Below are positions 7,498 to 15,403 of a stretch of DNA of 35,003 nt, piece after piece. The notes beneath the pieces are model-generated. The model was given only the letters and a program-made list of their open reading frames with translations. It did not search any database and had not been told where the DNA came from. The stretch is from NCBI GenBank assembly GCA_003719395.1, contig RHMC01000073.1:1-35003 (forward strand), read 5' to 3'. A program made the position numbers and the translations under genes. The first letter of the stretch is position 1; the number at the start of each line of letters is the position of its first letter. The stretch comes from Streptomyces altiplanensis. Its GTDB lineage: Bacteria > Actinomycetota > Actinomycetes > Streptomycetales > Streptomycetaceae.

Positions 7498-9480
7498 ATG
7501 ACCCGAGGCAGCGCTGCTCCGATGCCCGGGGAGCCGGGAGTGCGTACGGGGCGGGCTGCCGGTCCCCGGCGAGGGATGCCCGCGTCCAGGGGCGGCCGTT
7601 TTCTGCAGGGCGGACCCGCGCTGCGGCTCTTCGCGCGCTGGGTGCGCGGCCGTTGCTGCCCTCCCTGCGGCTGTGGCGGCGGAACATCCAGCTGCGCGTG
7701 GTCGTCGGCTCGCTGCTGATGTCGCTCGGTGTGGTGCTGCTGCTCGGTTTCGTCGTGATGTGGCAGGTGCGCAACGGCCTGCTCGACGCGAAGCAGGAGG
7801 CCGCCCAGAGTCAGGCGGCCGGTGGATTCGACGTGGCGGAGGAGAAGGCCCGTACCGTCGCGGGAACGGGTGTGGGGGCCGGTGACAGCTCGGAGATCCG
7901 GGCGGCCGCCCGCAACTCCACCAACTGGCGGACCGAGCTGGTCGAGCAGCTGGCCAGCGGCGGCCGGCAGGCCTTCCACGTGGTGGCGCTGAGCGCCGAC
8001 TCGGACGACGAGAGTTCCATCAACCGGGGGCCGCGCGCCTCGGGCGGTGTGAACCAGAGTGCGAGCGTGCCGCAGAAACTGCGGGACGCCATCGACGAGG
8101 GGACCGGCAAGGCCTACAAGGCCTTTGTCCGGATTACGTACACGGACGCGCAGGATCCCGAGCCGGGCCTGGTCATCGGCAAGCAGCTGAACGACAACAG
8201 CGGCCAGCCCTACCAGCTCTACTACCTCTTCCCGCTGACACAGGAGGAGGAGTCGCTGAGCCTGGTGAAGACCACGCTCGCCACCGCGGGAGTGTTCGTC
8301 GTCGTCCTGTTCGGCGGCATCGCGTGGCTGGTCGTGCGGCAGGTCGTCACGCCCGTGCGCATGGCCGCGGGGGTCGCCGAGCGGCTGTCCGCCGGCCGGC
8401 TCCAGGAGCGTATGAAGGTCACGGGCGAGGACGACATCGCCCGGCTCGGTGAGGCCTTCAACAAGATGGCGCAGAATTTGCAGGTCAAGATCCAGCAGCT
8501 GGAGGAGCTGTCCCGGCTGCAGCGGCGCTTCGTCTCGGACGTCTCGCACGAGCTGCGCACGCCGCTGACGACCGTACGGATGGCCGCCGACGTCATCCAT
8601 GAGGCGCGTTCCGACTTCGACCCGGTGACGGCGCGGTCCGCCGAGCTGCTCGCCGGGCAGCTGGACCGGTTCGAGTCGCTGCTCGCCGACCTGCTGGAGA
8701 TCAGCCGGTTCGACGCGGGCGCGGCGGCCCTGGAGGCCGAGCCGATAGACCTGCGTGAGGTCGTACGCCGGGTCATCGAGGGCGCCGAGCCGCTGGCCGA
8801 GCGCAAGGGCACCCGGATACGGGTGACCGGTGACGAACAGCCCGTCGTCGCCGAGGCCGATGCCCGGCGCGTGGAGCGCGTACTGCGCAATCTCGTGGTC
8901 AACGCCGTCGAGCACGGTGAGGGCCGGGACGTCGTGGTCCGGCTGGGCGCCGCGGGCGGGGCGGTCGCCGTGGCGGTCCGTGACTACGGCGTCGGACTCA
9001 AGCCGGGGGAGGCGACGCGGGTCTTCAACCGGTTCTGGCGTGCCGATCCGGCGCGGGCGCGCACCACCGGCGGGACCGGCCTCGGGCTGTCCATCGCCGT
9101 CGAGGACGCGCGGCTGCACGGCGGCTGGCTGCAGGCGTGGGGAGAGCCGGGCGGCGGATCGCAGTTCAGGCTGACCCTGCCGCGTACGGCGGACGAGTCA
9201 CTGCGCGGTTCGCCGATTCCGCTGGAACCCGAGGATTCACGGCGTGGGCGCGAGCGCGCGGAGGCGGACAGCCGGATCGCGGGCAACGGGCCGGACAGCG
9301 GCGTGCACCGGCTCGCGACCGTGCCCGCTCAGCCGGGTGCCGAGCGGTCGCCTGCTCGACGACGCCGCGCGCGTGCCCACGGCGGATCCGACGGCGCTGC
9401 CGGGCAGTGGGGCCCGGGTGGTGGCGCGCCCGGCGGGCGACGGCGACAGTTCATCGCAGGCGGAGCGGAAGGACAGCACC
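7498..9480 (+). CDS. mtrB: Sensor histidine kinase MtrB, two frameshifts
   Basis: The ATG at 7498 (MTRGSAAPMPGEPG) follows the mtrA stop by one base. After a basic N-terminus the frame must change near 7646, where GTGCGCGGCCG lacks one base to read RWVRRPLLPSLRLWRR. Next come TM1 (about 7705-7770), an extracytoplasmic sensor loop, TM2 (about 8272-8340), a HAMP segment, the phosphoacceptor motif SDVSHELRTPLT (about 8535-8572), and the ATPase boxes NLVVNAVEHG, DYGVGL and GGTGLGLSIAVEDARLHGG. The C-terminal tail returns to a family-like sequence (DPTALPGSGARVVARPAG) only after a second change near 9352. No stop codon is visible in that frame before lpqB, so the 3' end is approximate and a third small error is likely. 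MtrB phosphorylates MtrA; kinase function looks complete. Confidence 0.88.
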
Positions 9481-9481
9481 C

Positions 9482-11368
9482 GTGGGCACTGGGTTCAGGA
9501 CGCGGCGGCCGGTGGCGGGTGCCCCGTACGCCGGTGCTGCTGGGGTGCAGCGGTCTGCTGCTGGCCGGCTGTGCGTCCATGCCGGACAGCGGTGACGTGG
9601 AGGCCGTGGACGCTTCTCCGCGCGGTGACTCGCAGGTGCGGGTGTACGGGATGGCCCCGAGGGACGGGGCACAGCCCAACGAGATCGTCGAGGGGTTCCT
9701 GGAGGCGATGACGGGCGACGACCCGCAGTTCGCCACGGCCCGCAAGTACCTGACGAAGAAGGCGTCCGACAAATGGAATCCGAGCCGGGTCACGGTGCTG
9801 GCCAACGGCCCGGTGCCCCAGGACCAGCGGGCCAGTGACCGCGAGGGCGGGGTCTATACGTACGCGCTGACCGGCACGGAGATCGCCGAGGTGAACGGGC
9901 AGCGCGCGTACCGGCCGGTCAACCGGGAGTACCACGAGACGATCCATCTCAGCAGGCAGAGCGGTCCGGGCGGCCAGGAGTGGCGCATCGACGGTCTGCC
10001 GCAGGGCCTGGTGCTCGGCGAGTCGGACTTCGAGCGCATCTACAGCTCTGTCAACAAGTACTACTTCGCCTCGGGTACGTCGTCCGAGCGGACCGGGGCC
10101 GCCCACCCGTGGCTGGTCGCCGACCCGATCTATGTGCGCAAGCGCATGGACCCGCAGACCCAGATGGACCCGGTGACGCAGACGGTCGAGGCGCTGCTGA
10201 GCGGCCCGACCAACTGGCTGAAGCCGGTGGTGAGCTCGAGCTTTCCCACGGGTACGGCGCTGAAGCTGAAGGAGGGCACCAAGTCGCTGGTGTTCGACGA
10301 CCGCAACGCTCTCAAGGTGCCGCTCAACGGGAAGGCGTCCAACGTCGGCCAGAAGCGGTGCAGGGAGATGGCGGCCCAACTGCTGTTCACCCTGCGGGAC
10401 CTGACGTCGTACCGGGCCGGCCAGGTGGAGCTGCAGCGGTCGGACGGCTCGACGCTGTGCGTGCTCGGCGGTGACCAGGCGCAGGACTTCGCTCCGGAAC
10501 GCGCCTCGGGGAGCCCCGACTACCAGTACTTCCTCGACACCAAGCAGCGTCTCGTACGGATGGTGGCCAACACCGAGAACGCCGACGCCGACGATGAGGC
10601 CGACCCCGTGCCGGGCCCCTTCGGCAACGGCGAGCGGCAGCTCGGCGCGGTCGCGGTGGCGCGCGACGAACGGCGGGCGGCAGGGGTCTCGCAGGACGCG
10701 CATGCGCTGTATGTGACGTCCGTCGTCTCGGACGGCGAGCCGCGGGAGCCGGTGCTGACCAGCAGCGCCAAGGAGGAGACGGACCGTCTCTCGGCGCCGA
10801 GCTGGGACGGCCGGGGCGACCTGTGGGTGGCCGACCGGGACCCCCGGCAGCCGCGGCTCCTGCGGCTGGCGGGCGGCGAGGGCGAGCCGGAGGAGGTCAA
10901 GGTCGTCGACGGCCTCGACGGGGCTCGTATCGAAGCCCTGAAGGTGTCGGCGGACGGCGTACGGATCGTGCTGCTGTCTCGCAGGACGGCCGGACGACCT
11001 TGAAGCTCGGCCGGGTCGAGCGGCACGGACCCGATGACAAGCCGGAAGTTTCCGTTGCCGACCTGCGGCCCATCGCCCCGCAGATGGAGGAAGTGACGGC
11101 CGTGTCCTGGGCCGGCCGCAGCCGTCTGGTGGTGGTCGGCCGCGAGTCCGGCGGGGTGCAGCAACTGCGGTACCTGCAGACGGACGGTTCGACGTCGGAC
11201 GCCCAGTCGGTGCCGGGAGCGAACCGGGTGGCGGCGGTCGCCTCGGCGGACGACGACCGGCTGCCGCTGCTGGCGCACTCGCTGGAGGACGGGATTGTGC
11301 GGTTGCCGCCGGGCGCCAACTGGAAGACCGTGGTCAGCAAGGGATCGTCCCCGGTCTACCCGGGTTAG
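9482..11368 (+). CDS. lpqB: Lipoprotein LpqB, two frameshifts
   Basis: LpqB is the extracytoplasmic lipoprotein that modulates MtrB signalling. I place the start at the GTG at 9482, which has GGAAGGA 8 bases upstream. Reaching the signal peptide then needs a frame change between about 9490 and 9515; an in-frame GTG at 9519 would give a very short signal peptide instead. The lipobox LLAGC has its cysteine at codon 9570, followed by ASMPDSGDV, then IVEGFLEAMTGDDPQFATAR (GerMN-like region) and a C-terminal propeller-like region. Near 10976 the frame must shift once more (CTGTCTCGCAG lacks a G) to read LLVSQDGRTTLKLGR and finish GSSPVYPG. The two changes cancel, so the span is a multiple of three, about 628 aa, the usual size. 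Confidence 0.88.
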
Positions 11369-11480
11369 CCAGGCCCGTTTCCGCCCCGCTTCCGCAGCAG
11401 GTGCAGGTTCCTGGTTTCCGGCCCTTCTGGGTTTTCCACAGGGGTGGCTGTCGCGGGCACGGCCCGGCAGGGTGGGTGCC
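11369..11480 (+). other. Short gap lpqB-comF
   Basis: This 112-base spacer contains TTTTCCACA at 11432-11440, which fits the relaxed DnaA-box consensus TTWTNCACA, in the stretch that should carry the comF translation signals. One isolated box has little weight. I see no terminator, so comF may be read from the lpqB transcript. Confidence 0.3.
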
Positions 11481-12209
11481 ATGCGCGGGTGGTGGCGGGA
11501 GATCTCCGGCCTGGTGCTGCCGGTCGCGTGCGGCGGCTGCGGCAGGCCGCGGACGCTGCTGTGCCCGGAGTGCGGGCAGGCGCTGTACGGCGCGGGTGCG
11601 CGCCGGGTGCGCCCGTGCCCCGAGCCGCCGGGGCTGCCGGTGGTCCATGCCGCCGCTCCGTACGAGGACGCTGGTACGGGCCGTGCTGATCGGGCACAAG
11701 GAGCGGGGCGCGCTGGGGCTGGCCGGACCGCTGGGTGTCGCGCTGGCGGGCGCGGTACGGGAGGCGACGCCGGTTCACCGGCCGGGGCGGCGGGGCCGCT
11801 GCTGCTCGTACCCGTGCCGTCCGCGCCCGGGGCGGTCAGGGCACGCGGGCATGATCGGCGCGCCGGATCGCGCTGGCGGCTGCGGGCGAGCTGCGCGCGC
11901 GCCGGGGTGCCGGCCCGGGTGCTCGCGGTGCTCAGGCAGCGGCGTGCGGTGTACGACCAGTCGGGCCTGAGCGCCCGGGAGCGGGGCGCGAACCTGGCGG
12001 GGGCCCTGGAAGTGGTTGCCGGGGGCAGCCGGCTGCTGGAGGGCGGCCGGGCCGTACTGGTGGACGATCTCATGACAACGGGGGCTTCGCTCGTGGAGGC
12101 GGCCCGTGCACTGAGTGCCACCCGAGAACGGCTGATTCCCGCATCCGGCCAGTTGAACGCGGCTGTGGTCGCGGCACCGGCGCTCTCCTTCGGAATGAAC
12201 CGGAACTGA
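11481..12209 (+). CDS. ComF-family phosphoribosyltransferase-like protein, four frameshifts
   Basis: The start ATG at 11481 gives MRGWWREISGLVLPVACGGC. An N-terminal zinc-ribbon-like pair CGGCG...CPECG is followed by PYED. In other frames come VRAVLIGHKERGALGLAG, PLLLVPVPSAPGAVRARGHD, RIALAAAGELRAR and then LAVLRQRRAVYDQSGLSARE. The PRPP-binding motif VLVDDLMTTGAS lies close to the end (12057-12092). Four frame changes are needed near 11670, 11790, 11855 and 11898; they sum to zero, so the length remains 243 codons, normal for the family. Both the zinc and PRPP motifs survive, which argues for sequence errors rather than decay. ComF proteins are linked to DNA uptake or to DNA repair/replication restart; the role in Streptomyces is not established. 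Confidence 0.82.
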   Translation: MRGWWREISGLVLPVACGGCGRPRTLLCPECGQALYGAGARRVRPCPEPPGLPVVHAAAPYEDAGTGRADRAQGAGRAGAGRTAGCRAGGRGTGGDAGSPAGAAGPLLLVPVPSAPGAVRARGHDRRAGSRWRLRASCARAGVPARVLAVLRQRRAVYDQSGLSARERGANLAGALEVVAGGSRLLEGGRAVLVDDLMTTGASLVEAARALSATRERLIPASGQLNAAVVAAPALSFGMNRN

Positions 12210-12427
12210 CGGGGAACTTGGATCGTTGCAGGTGGTGACGGAAGAAAAGCACGTGATCGGAGGTACGCACCGGTAGCGGGTGCCGACATACGTCCGAGCG
12301 AGCTATGTTCGGTTGTGAGGAAAAGCAGAGCCTGCGCCTCGCTAGGTTTATGTGAACGGCTGCGCTTCGGGTTTCCTCTTCAGCCCGAAGTCGATGGGGT
12401 GGGGACCTTGTCGACTGGGGAGGAGGA
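12210..12427 (+). promoter_or_regulatory. comF-hpf intergenic region, presumed hpf promoter
   Basis: These 218 bases hold no supported gene. They must contain the hpf promoter, but I find no convincing -35/-10 pair for the main sigma factor or for a SigB-type factor. CCGACATA (12282-12289) and TATGTTCGG (12304-12312) form an imperfect inverted repeat around CGTCCGAGCGAGC that could be an operator or a hairpin. The lower part merges into the structured hpf leader. Confidence 0.4.
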
Positions 12428-12529
12428 GGTGAAAGTCACCAAGTCCGAGGTTCCGGTGAGCACCGGAACCGGGTGCAAAAGGGAGACGCCCCGCCGCTGA
12501 AGCGGGGCTATCCGGGAACGGAGTTCTGC
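12428..12529 (+). promoter_or_regulatory. Structured 5' leader of hpf, three hairpins
   Basis: Three consecutive hairpins precede the hpf start: GGTGA-AAG-TCACC (12428-12440), GGTTCCGGTG-AG-CACCGGAACC (10-bp stem, about 12449-12470), and GCCCCGC-CGCTGAA-GCGGGGC (12488-12508). The hpf ribosome site GGAG (12520-12523) follows at once. The 5' arm of hairpin 2 (GTTCCGG) can also pair with CCGGGAAC at 12512-12519, next to that ribosome site, with one bulge. This gives two mutually exclusive folds. A short reading frame (12429-12500) runs through all three hairpins. Regulation by attenuation or occlusion of the ribosome site is an inference; no named riboswitch class is fully matched. Confidence 0.5.
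12429..12500 (+). CDS. Possible 23-aa leader peptide upstream of hpf
   Basis: A GTG at 12429 preceded by GGGGAGG (12417-12423, spacing 5) opens a 23-codon frame beginning VKVTKSEVPVSTGTG, with a basic end containing CKRETPRR. Its TGA (12498-12500) sits in the loop of the last leader hairpin, 29 bases before the hpf GTG. The ribosome site is better than that of many genes in the window. If translated, a ribosome would melt hairpins 1 and 2 and stop on hairpin 3. I know of no described family for it. It could be a chance frame within a structured leader, so confidence is low. Confidence 0.33.
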   Translation: MKVTKSEVPVSTGTGCKRETPRR

Positions 12530-13219
12530 GTGGACATCGTCGTCAAGGGCCGCAAGACCGAGGTGCCCGAGAGGTTCCGCAAGCACGTGGCCGAGAAGCT
12601 GAAGCTGGACAAGATCCAGAAGCTCGACGGCAAGGTGATCAGCCTGGACGTCGAGGTGTCCAAGGAGCCCAACCCGCGGCAGGCCGACCGTTCCGACCGG
12701 GTGGAGATCACGCTTCACTCGCGTGGTCCGGTGATCCGGGCCGAGGCGTCGGCCGCCGACCCGTACGCAGCGCTGGACCTCGCCACGGGGAAGCTGGAGG
12801 CACGGCTGCGCAAGCAGCACGACAAGCGCCACACGCGCCGTGGCAACGGCAGGCTGTCGGCCGCCGAGGTCGGTACGGTGGTGCCGGATGCCGCAGCCCT
12901 CAACGGCAACGGGACGCTCGTCACCGAGGAAGCGGCGCCCGCCGTCCCCACCACCAGGATCGGCCCGCTCGAAGTACAGGGCGAAGGACCGCTGGTGGTC
13001 CGCGAGAAGACCCACGTCGCGGCACCGATGACGCTCGACCAGGCGCTCTACGAGATGGAGCTGGTCGGGCACGACTTCTATCTCTTCGTCGACTCCGAGA
13101 CGAAGGAGCCCAGTGTCGTCTACCGGCGGCACGCCTATGACTACGGTGTCATCCACCTGACGACGGACGCTTTGGCCGAGGCCGAGGCGGGCGGCGCCGG
13201 AGGTGCGCTCGGCGGGTGA
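12530..13219 (+). CDS. hpf: Long-form ribosome hibernation promoting factor
   Basis: The GTG at 12530 (VDIVVKGRKTEV) has GGAG 6 bases upstream; the 19-codon in-frame extension starting at 12473 reads through the leader hairpin and was rejected. The 229-aa protein has the N-terminal S30AE ribosome-binding domain (RFRKHVAEKLKLDKIQKLDG, residues about 15-110, with a basic RLRKQHDKRHTRR end). A variable linker follows, and then the C-terminal dimerisation domain (MTLDQALYEMELVGHDFYLF ... VVYRRHAYDYGVIHL). Long HPF both inactivates 70S ribosomes and joins them as 100S dimers in stationary phase or stress. The Streptomyces orthologue is a stress- and dormancy-associated protein. A strong terminator follows at 13269. 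The frame is intact. Confidence 0.96.
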   Translation: MDIVVKGRKTEVPERFRKHVAEKLKLDKIQKLDGKVISLDVEVSKEPNPRQADRSDRVEITLHSRGPVIRAEASAADPYAALDLATGKLEARLRKQHDKRHTRRGNGRLSAAEVGTVVPDAAALNGNGTLVTEEAAPAVPTTRIGPLEVQGEGPLVVREKTHVAAPMTLDQALYEMELVGHDFYLFVDSETKEPSVVYRRHAYDYGVIHLTTDALAEAEAGGAGGALGG

Positions 13220-13268
13220 TCCGCCGGGCACGCTGAACCAGCGCGGGCGGCGTGCCGTACCCATTTGT

Positions 13269-13312
13269 GATGGTGCCCCTGGAGCGCCTGTGCGCCCCCC
13301 AGGGGCACCATC
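13269..13312 (+). terminator. Terminator after hpf
   Basis: A perfect 14-bp stem, GATGGTGCCCCTGG (13269-13282) with CCAGGGGCACCATC (13299-13312), encloses a 16-base loop 50 bases after the hpf stop. There is no T run, as is common for Streptomyces terminators. Confidence 0.8.
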
Positions 13313-13441
13313 GTGCGACCGAAGGATCACCGTTGCGTCGTCCGGGCATGAAATCATGACGTCGCAAGCCAATCGGTGCTCTGCACACTGTGGTTGGGGC
13401 AGCTCATGAATTTCGGGCCACGGCCTTCAGGGGGAGGAACG
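13313..13441 (+). promoter_or_regulatory. Promoter region of the orphan response regulator
   Basis: After the hpf terminator, 129 bases precede the regulator gene. They include the inverted repeat CATGA-AA-TCATG (13347-13358), flanked by TTGCG (13333-13337) and CGCAA (13363-13367). This looks like an operator, perhaps for the regulator itself. No clear -10/-35 pair was identified. Confidence 0.35.
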
Positions 13442-14188
13442 ATGGCGGACAGCTTCGGTCCGGTGCACGACGGGTTCGGCGTGGAGGATGCCGACGGCCC
13501 CGACACGGACGCCGGGGGGTCGCGCAAGGAGCCCATCAGGGTGCTGGTCGTGGACGACCACGCCCTGTTCCGCCGGGGGCTGGAGATCGTCCTGGCGCAG
13601 GAGGAGGACATCCAGGTCGTCGGCGAGGCCGGTGACGGGGCGGAGGCCGTGGACAAGGCCGCCGATCTGCTGCCCGACATCGTGCTGATGGACGTACGGA
13701 TGCCCAAGCGCGGTGGCATCGAGGCATGTACCTCGATCAAGGAAGTGGCTCCCAGCGCGAAGATCATCATGCTGACGATCAGCGACGAGGAGGCGGATCT
13801 CTACGACGCGATCAAGGCGGGTGCGACGGGATATCTCCTCAAGGAGATCTCCACGGACGAGGTGGCCACCGCGATCCGGGCGGTGGCCGACGGCCAGTCC
13901 CAGATCAGCCCGTCGATGGCGTCCAAGCTCCTCACGGAGTTCAAGTCGATGATCCAGCGCACCGACGAGCGACGGCTCGTCCCGGCGCCGCGGCTGACCG
14001 ACCGGGAGCTCGAGGTCCTCAAGCTGGTCGCGACCGGCATGAACAACCGGGACATCGCCAAGGAGTTGTTCATTTCCGAGAACACCGTGAAGAACCATGT
14101 CCGGAACATCCTGGAGAAACTGCAGCTGCACTCCAGGATGGAGGCGGTCGTCTACGCGATGCGGGAGAAGATCCTGGAGATCAGGTGA
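13442..14188 (+). CDS. Orphan NarL/LuxR-type response regulator (OrrA-like)
   Basis: The ATG at 13442 (MADSFGPVHDGFG) follows a strong ribosome site, GGGGGAGGAACG, so the longer frame from 13376 was rejected. The 248-aa protein has a roughly 30-residue acidic N-terminal extension, then a receiver domain with VLVVDDH (34-40) and phosphoacceptor Asp84 in IVLMDVRMP. The LuxR-type helix-turn-helix at about 185-225 reads LTDRELEVLKLVATGMNNRD and then ISENTVKNHVRNIL. No histidine kinase gene adjoins it, and in S. coelicolor the regulator at this locus between hpf and secA is the orphan OrrA, reported to affect antibiotic production and development. Its stop overlaps the convergent glycosylase gene by 8 bases (14181-14188). 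The frame is intact. Confidence 0.93.
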   Translation: MADSFGPVHDGFGVEDADGPDTDAGGSRKEPIRVLVVDDHALFRRGLEIVLAQEEDIQVVGEAGDGAEAVDKAADLLPDIVLMDVRMPKRGGIEACTSIKEVAPSAKIIMLTISDEEADLYDAIKAGATGYLLKEISTDEVATAIRAVADGQSQISPSMASKLLTEFKSMIQRTDERRLVPAPRLTDRELEVLKLVATGMNNRDIAKELFISENTVKNHVRNILEKLQLHSRMEAVVYAMREKILEIR

Positions 14189-15353
14189 GGCGGGCCAGTT
14201 CGGCGGTCAGCGCGGTGCGCAGGTCCGGTGTGCCGACGCGCTCCAGTCGTACGTCCGTGCAGCCGACCCACTCCGCCGCCTCGACCAGGGCCCGGGCCAT
14301 CGGCGCCGCCGCCTTCCGGCTCTCCAGGGAGACCTGGCGCGCCACCAGGGTCTTGCCCTCGCGCGCCGGGTCGACCCGGCCCAGCAGCCGGCCGCCCGCG
14401 AGCAGGGGCATCGCGAAGTAACCGTGAATCCGCTTCGGCTTGGGGACGTATGCCTCCAGGCGGTGCGTGAAGCCGAAGATGCGTTCGGTGCGCGGGCGGT
14501 CCCAGACGAGCGAGTCGAAGGGCGACAGCAGTGTCGTGCGGTGACGGCCGCGCGGGGTGCTCGCCAGGGCCTCGGGGTCCGCCCAGGCGGGCTTGGACCA
14601 GCCCTCGACCTCGACCGGAACCAGCCCCGACTCGGCGATCACGGCCTCGACCTGCTCGCCCTTGAGGCGGTGGTAGTCCGCGATGTCGGCGCGCGTACCG
14701 ACGCCGAGCGACTGTCCGGCCAGCCGCACGAGGCGGCGAAGGCACTCGGTGTCATCGAGGTCGTCGTGGCGGACGGCGTCCGGGACGGCGCGCTCGGCGA
14801 GGTCGTAGACCCGCTTCCAGCCGCGCCGCTCGGTGCACACCACCTCGCCGTACATCAGCGCACGCTCGACGGCCACCTTCGACGCCGACCAGTCCCACCA
14901 CTCCCCGCCGTTCTTCGCGCCGCCCAACTCGGTCGCGGTGAGCGGCCCTTCGGCGCGCAGCTGCTTGATCACCGCGTCGTACGTGCCGTCCGGCAGGTCG
15001 TGGTGCCACTGCGGGCGGTCGCGGTAGGCGCGGCGGCGGAAGGCGAAGTGCGGCCATTCCTCGATGGGCAGGATGCAGGCGGCGTGCGACCAGTACTCGA
15101 AGGCATGGCTGCCGGTCCAGTAGGCGTCCTCCACGGCCGCACGGCCCACGGCGCCGAGGCGGGCGTACGCGATCAGCTCGTGGGAGCGGGCCAGCACGGA
15201 GATCGTGTCGAGCTGCACCGCGCCCAGGTGCCGCAGCATGCCGCGCACTCCGCCCCGCCGGTCCGGCGCGCCCAGGAATCCCTGGGCGCGCAGGGCGATC
15301 CTGCGGGCTTCGTCGGCGGACAGGGAGGCAGTGGGCGACAGCAGACTGGTCAT
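14181..15353 (-). CDS. YcaQ/AlkX-type winged-helix DNA glycosylase family protein
   Basis: The 390-aa protein belongs to the HTH_42 family, which includes E. coli YcaQ (AlkX), a glycosylase that unhooks DNA interstrand crosslinks, and the toxin self-resistance enzyme AlkZ of Streptomyces. The motif LGAVQLDTISVLARSHELI (residues about 43-61) holds Gln47-Leu48-Asp49. This is the Q-x-D form that, to my knowledge, marks the YcaQ branch, while AlkZ enzymes carry Q-x-Q. Later motifs are FEYWSHAACILP, TTLLSPFDSLVWDRPRTERI and HGYFAMPLLAGGRLLGRVDP, all typical of the family. Housekeeping crosslink repair is therefore more likely than self-resistance, and no biosynthetic genes are nearby. The gene overlaps the 3' end of the orphan regulator by 8 bases. 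The frame is intact. Confidence 0.88.
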   Translation of the reverse strand: MTSLLSPTASLSADEARRIALRAQGFLGAPDRRGGVRGMLRHLGAVQLDTISVLARSHELIAYARLGAVGRAAVEDAYWTGSHAFEYWSHAACILPIEEWPHFAFRRRAYRDRPQWHHDLPDGTYDAVIKQLRAEGPLTATELGGAKNGGEWWDWSASKVAVERALMYGEVVCTERRGWKRVYDLAERAVPDAVRHDDLDDTECLRRLVRLAGQSLGVGTRADIADYHRLKGEQVEAVIAESGLVPVEVEGWSKPAWADPEALASTPRGRHRTTLLSPFDSLVWDRPRTERIFGFTHRLEAYVPKPKRIHGYFAMPLLAGGRLLGRVDPAREGKTLVARQVSLESRKAAAPMARALVEAAEWVGCTDVRLERVGTPDLRTALTAELARLT

Positions 15354-15403
15354 GGCCGCACCCTAAGGGCCGTCACTGACAACAGGACCTGAACTGCGGG
15401 AAA

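Noticed and set aside
6795..9119. A 774-codon minus-strand frame opposite mtrA and mtrB
   Set aside because: mtrA and mtrB are unmistakable on the other strand; the antisense product has no recognisable motif.
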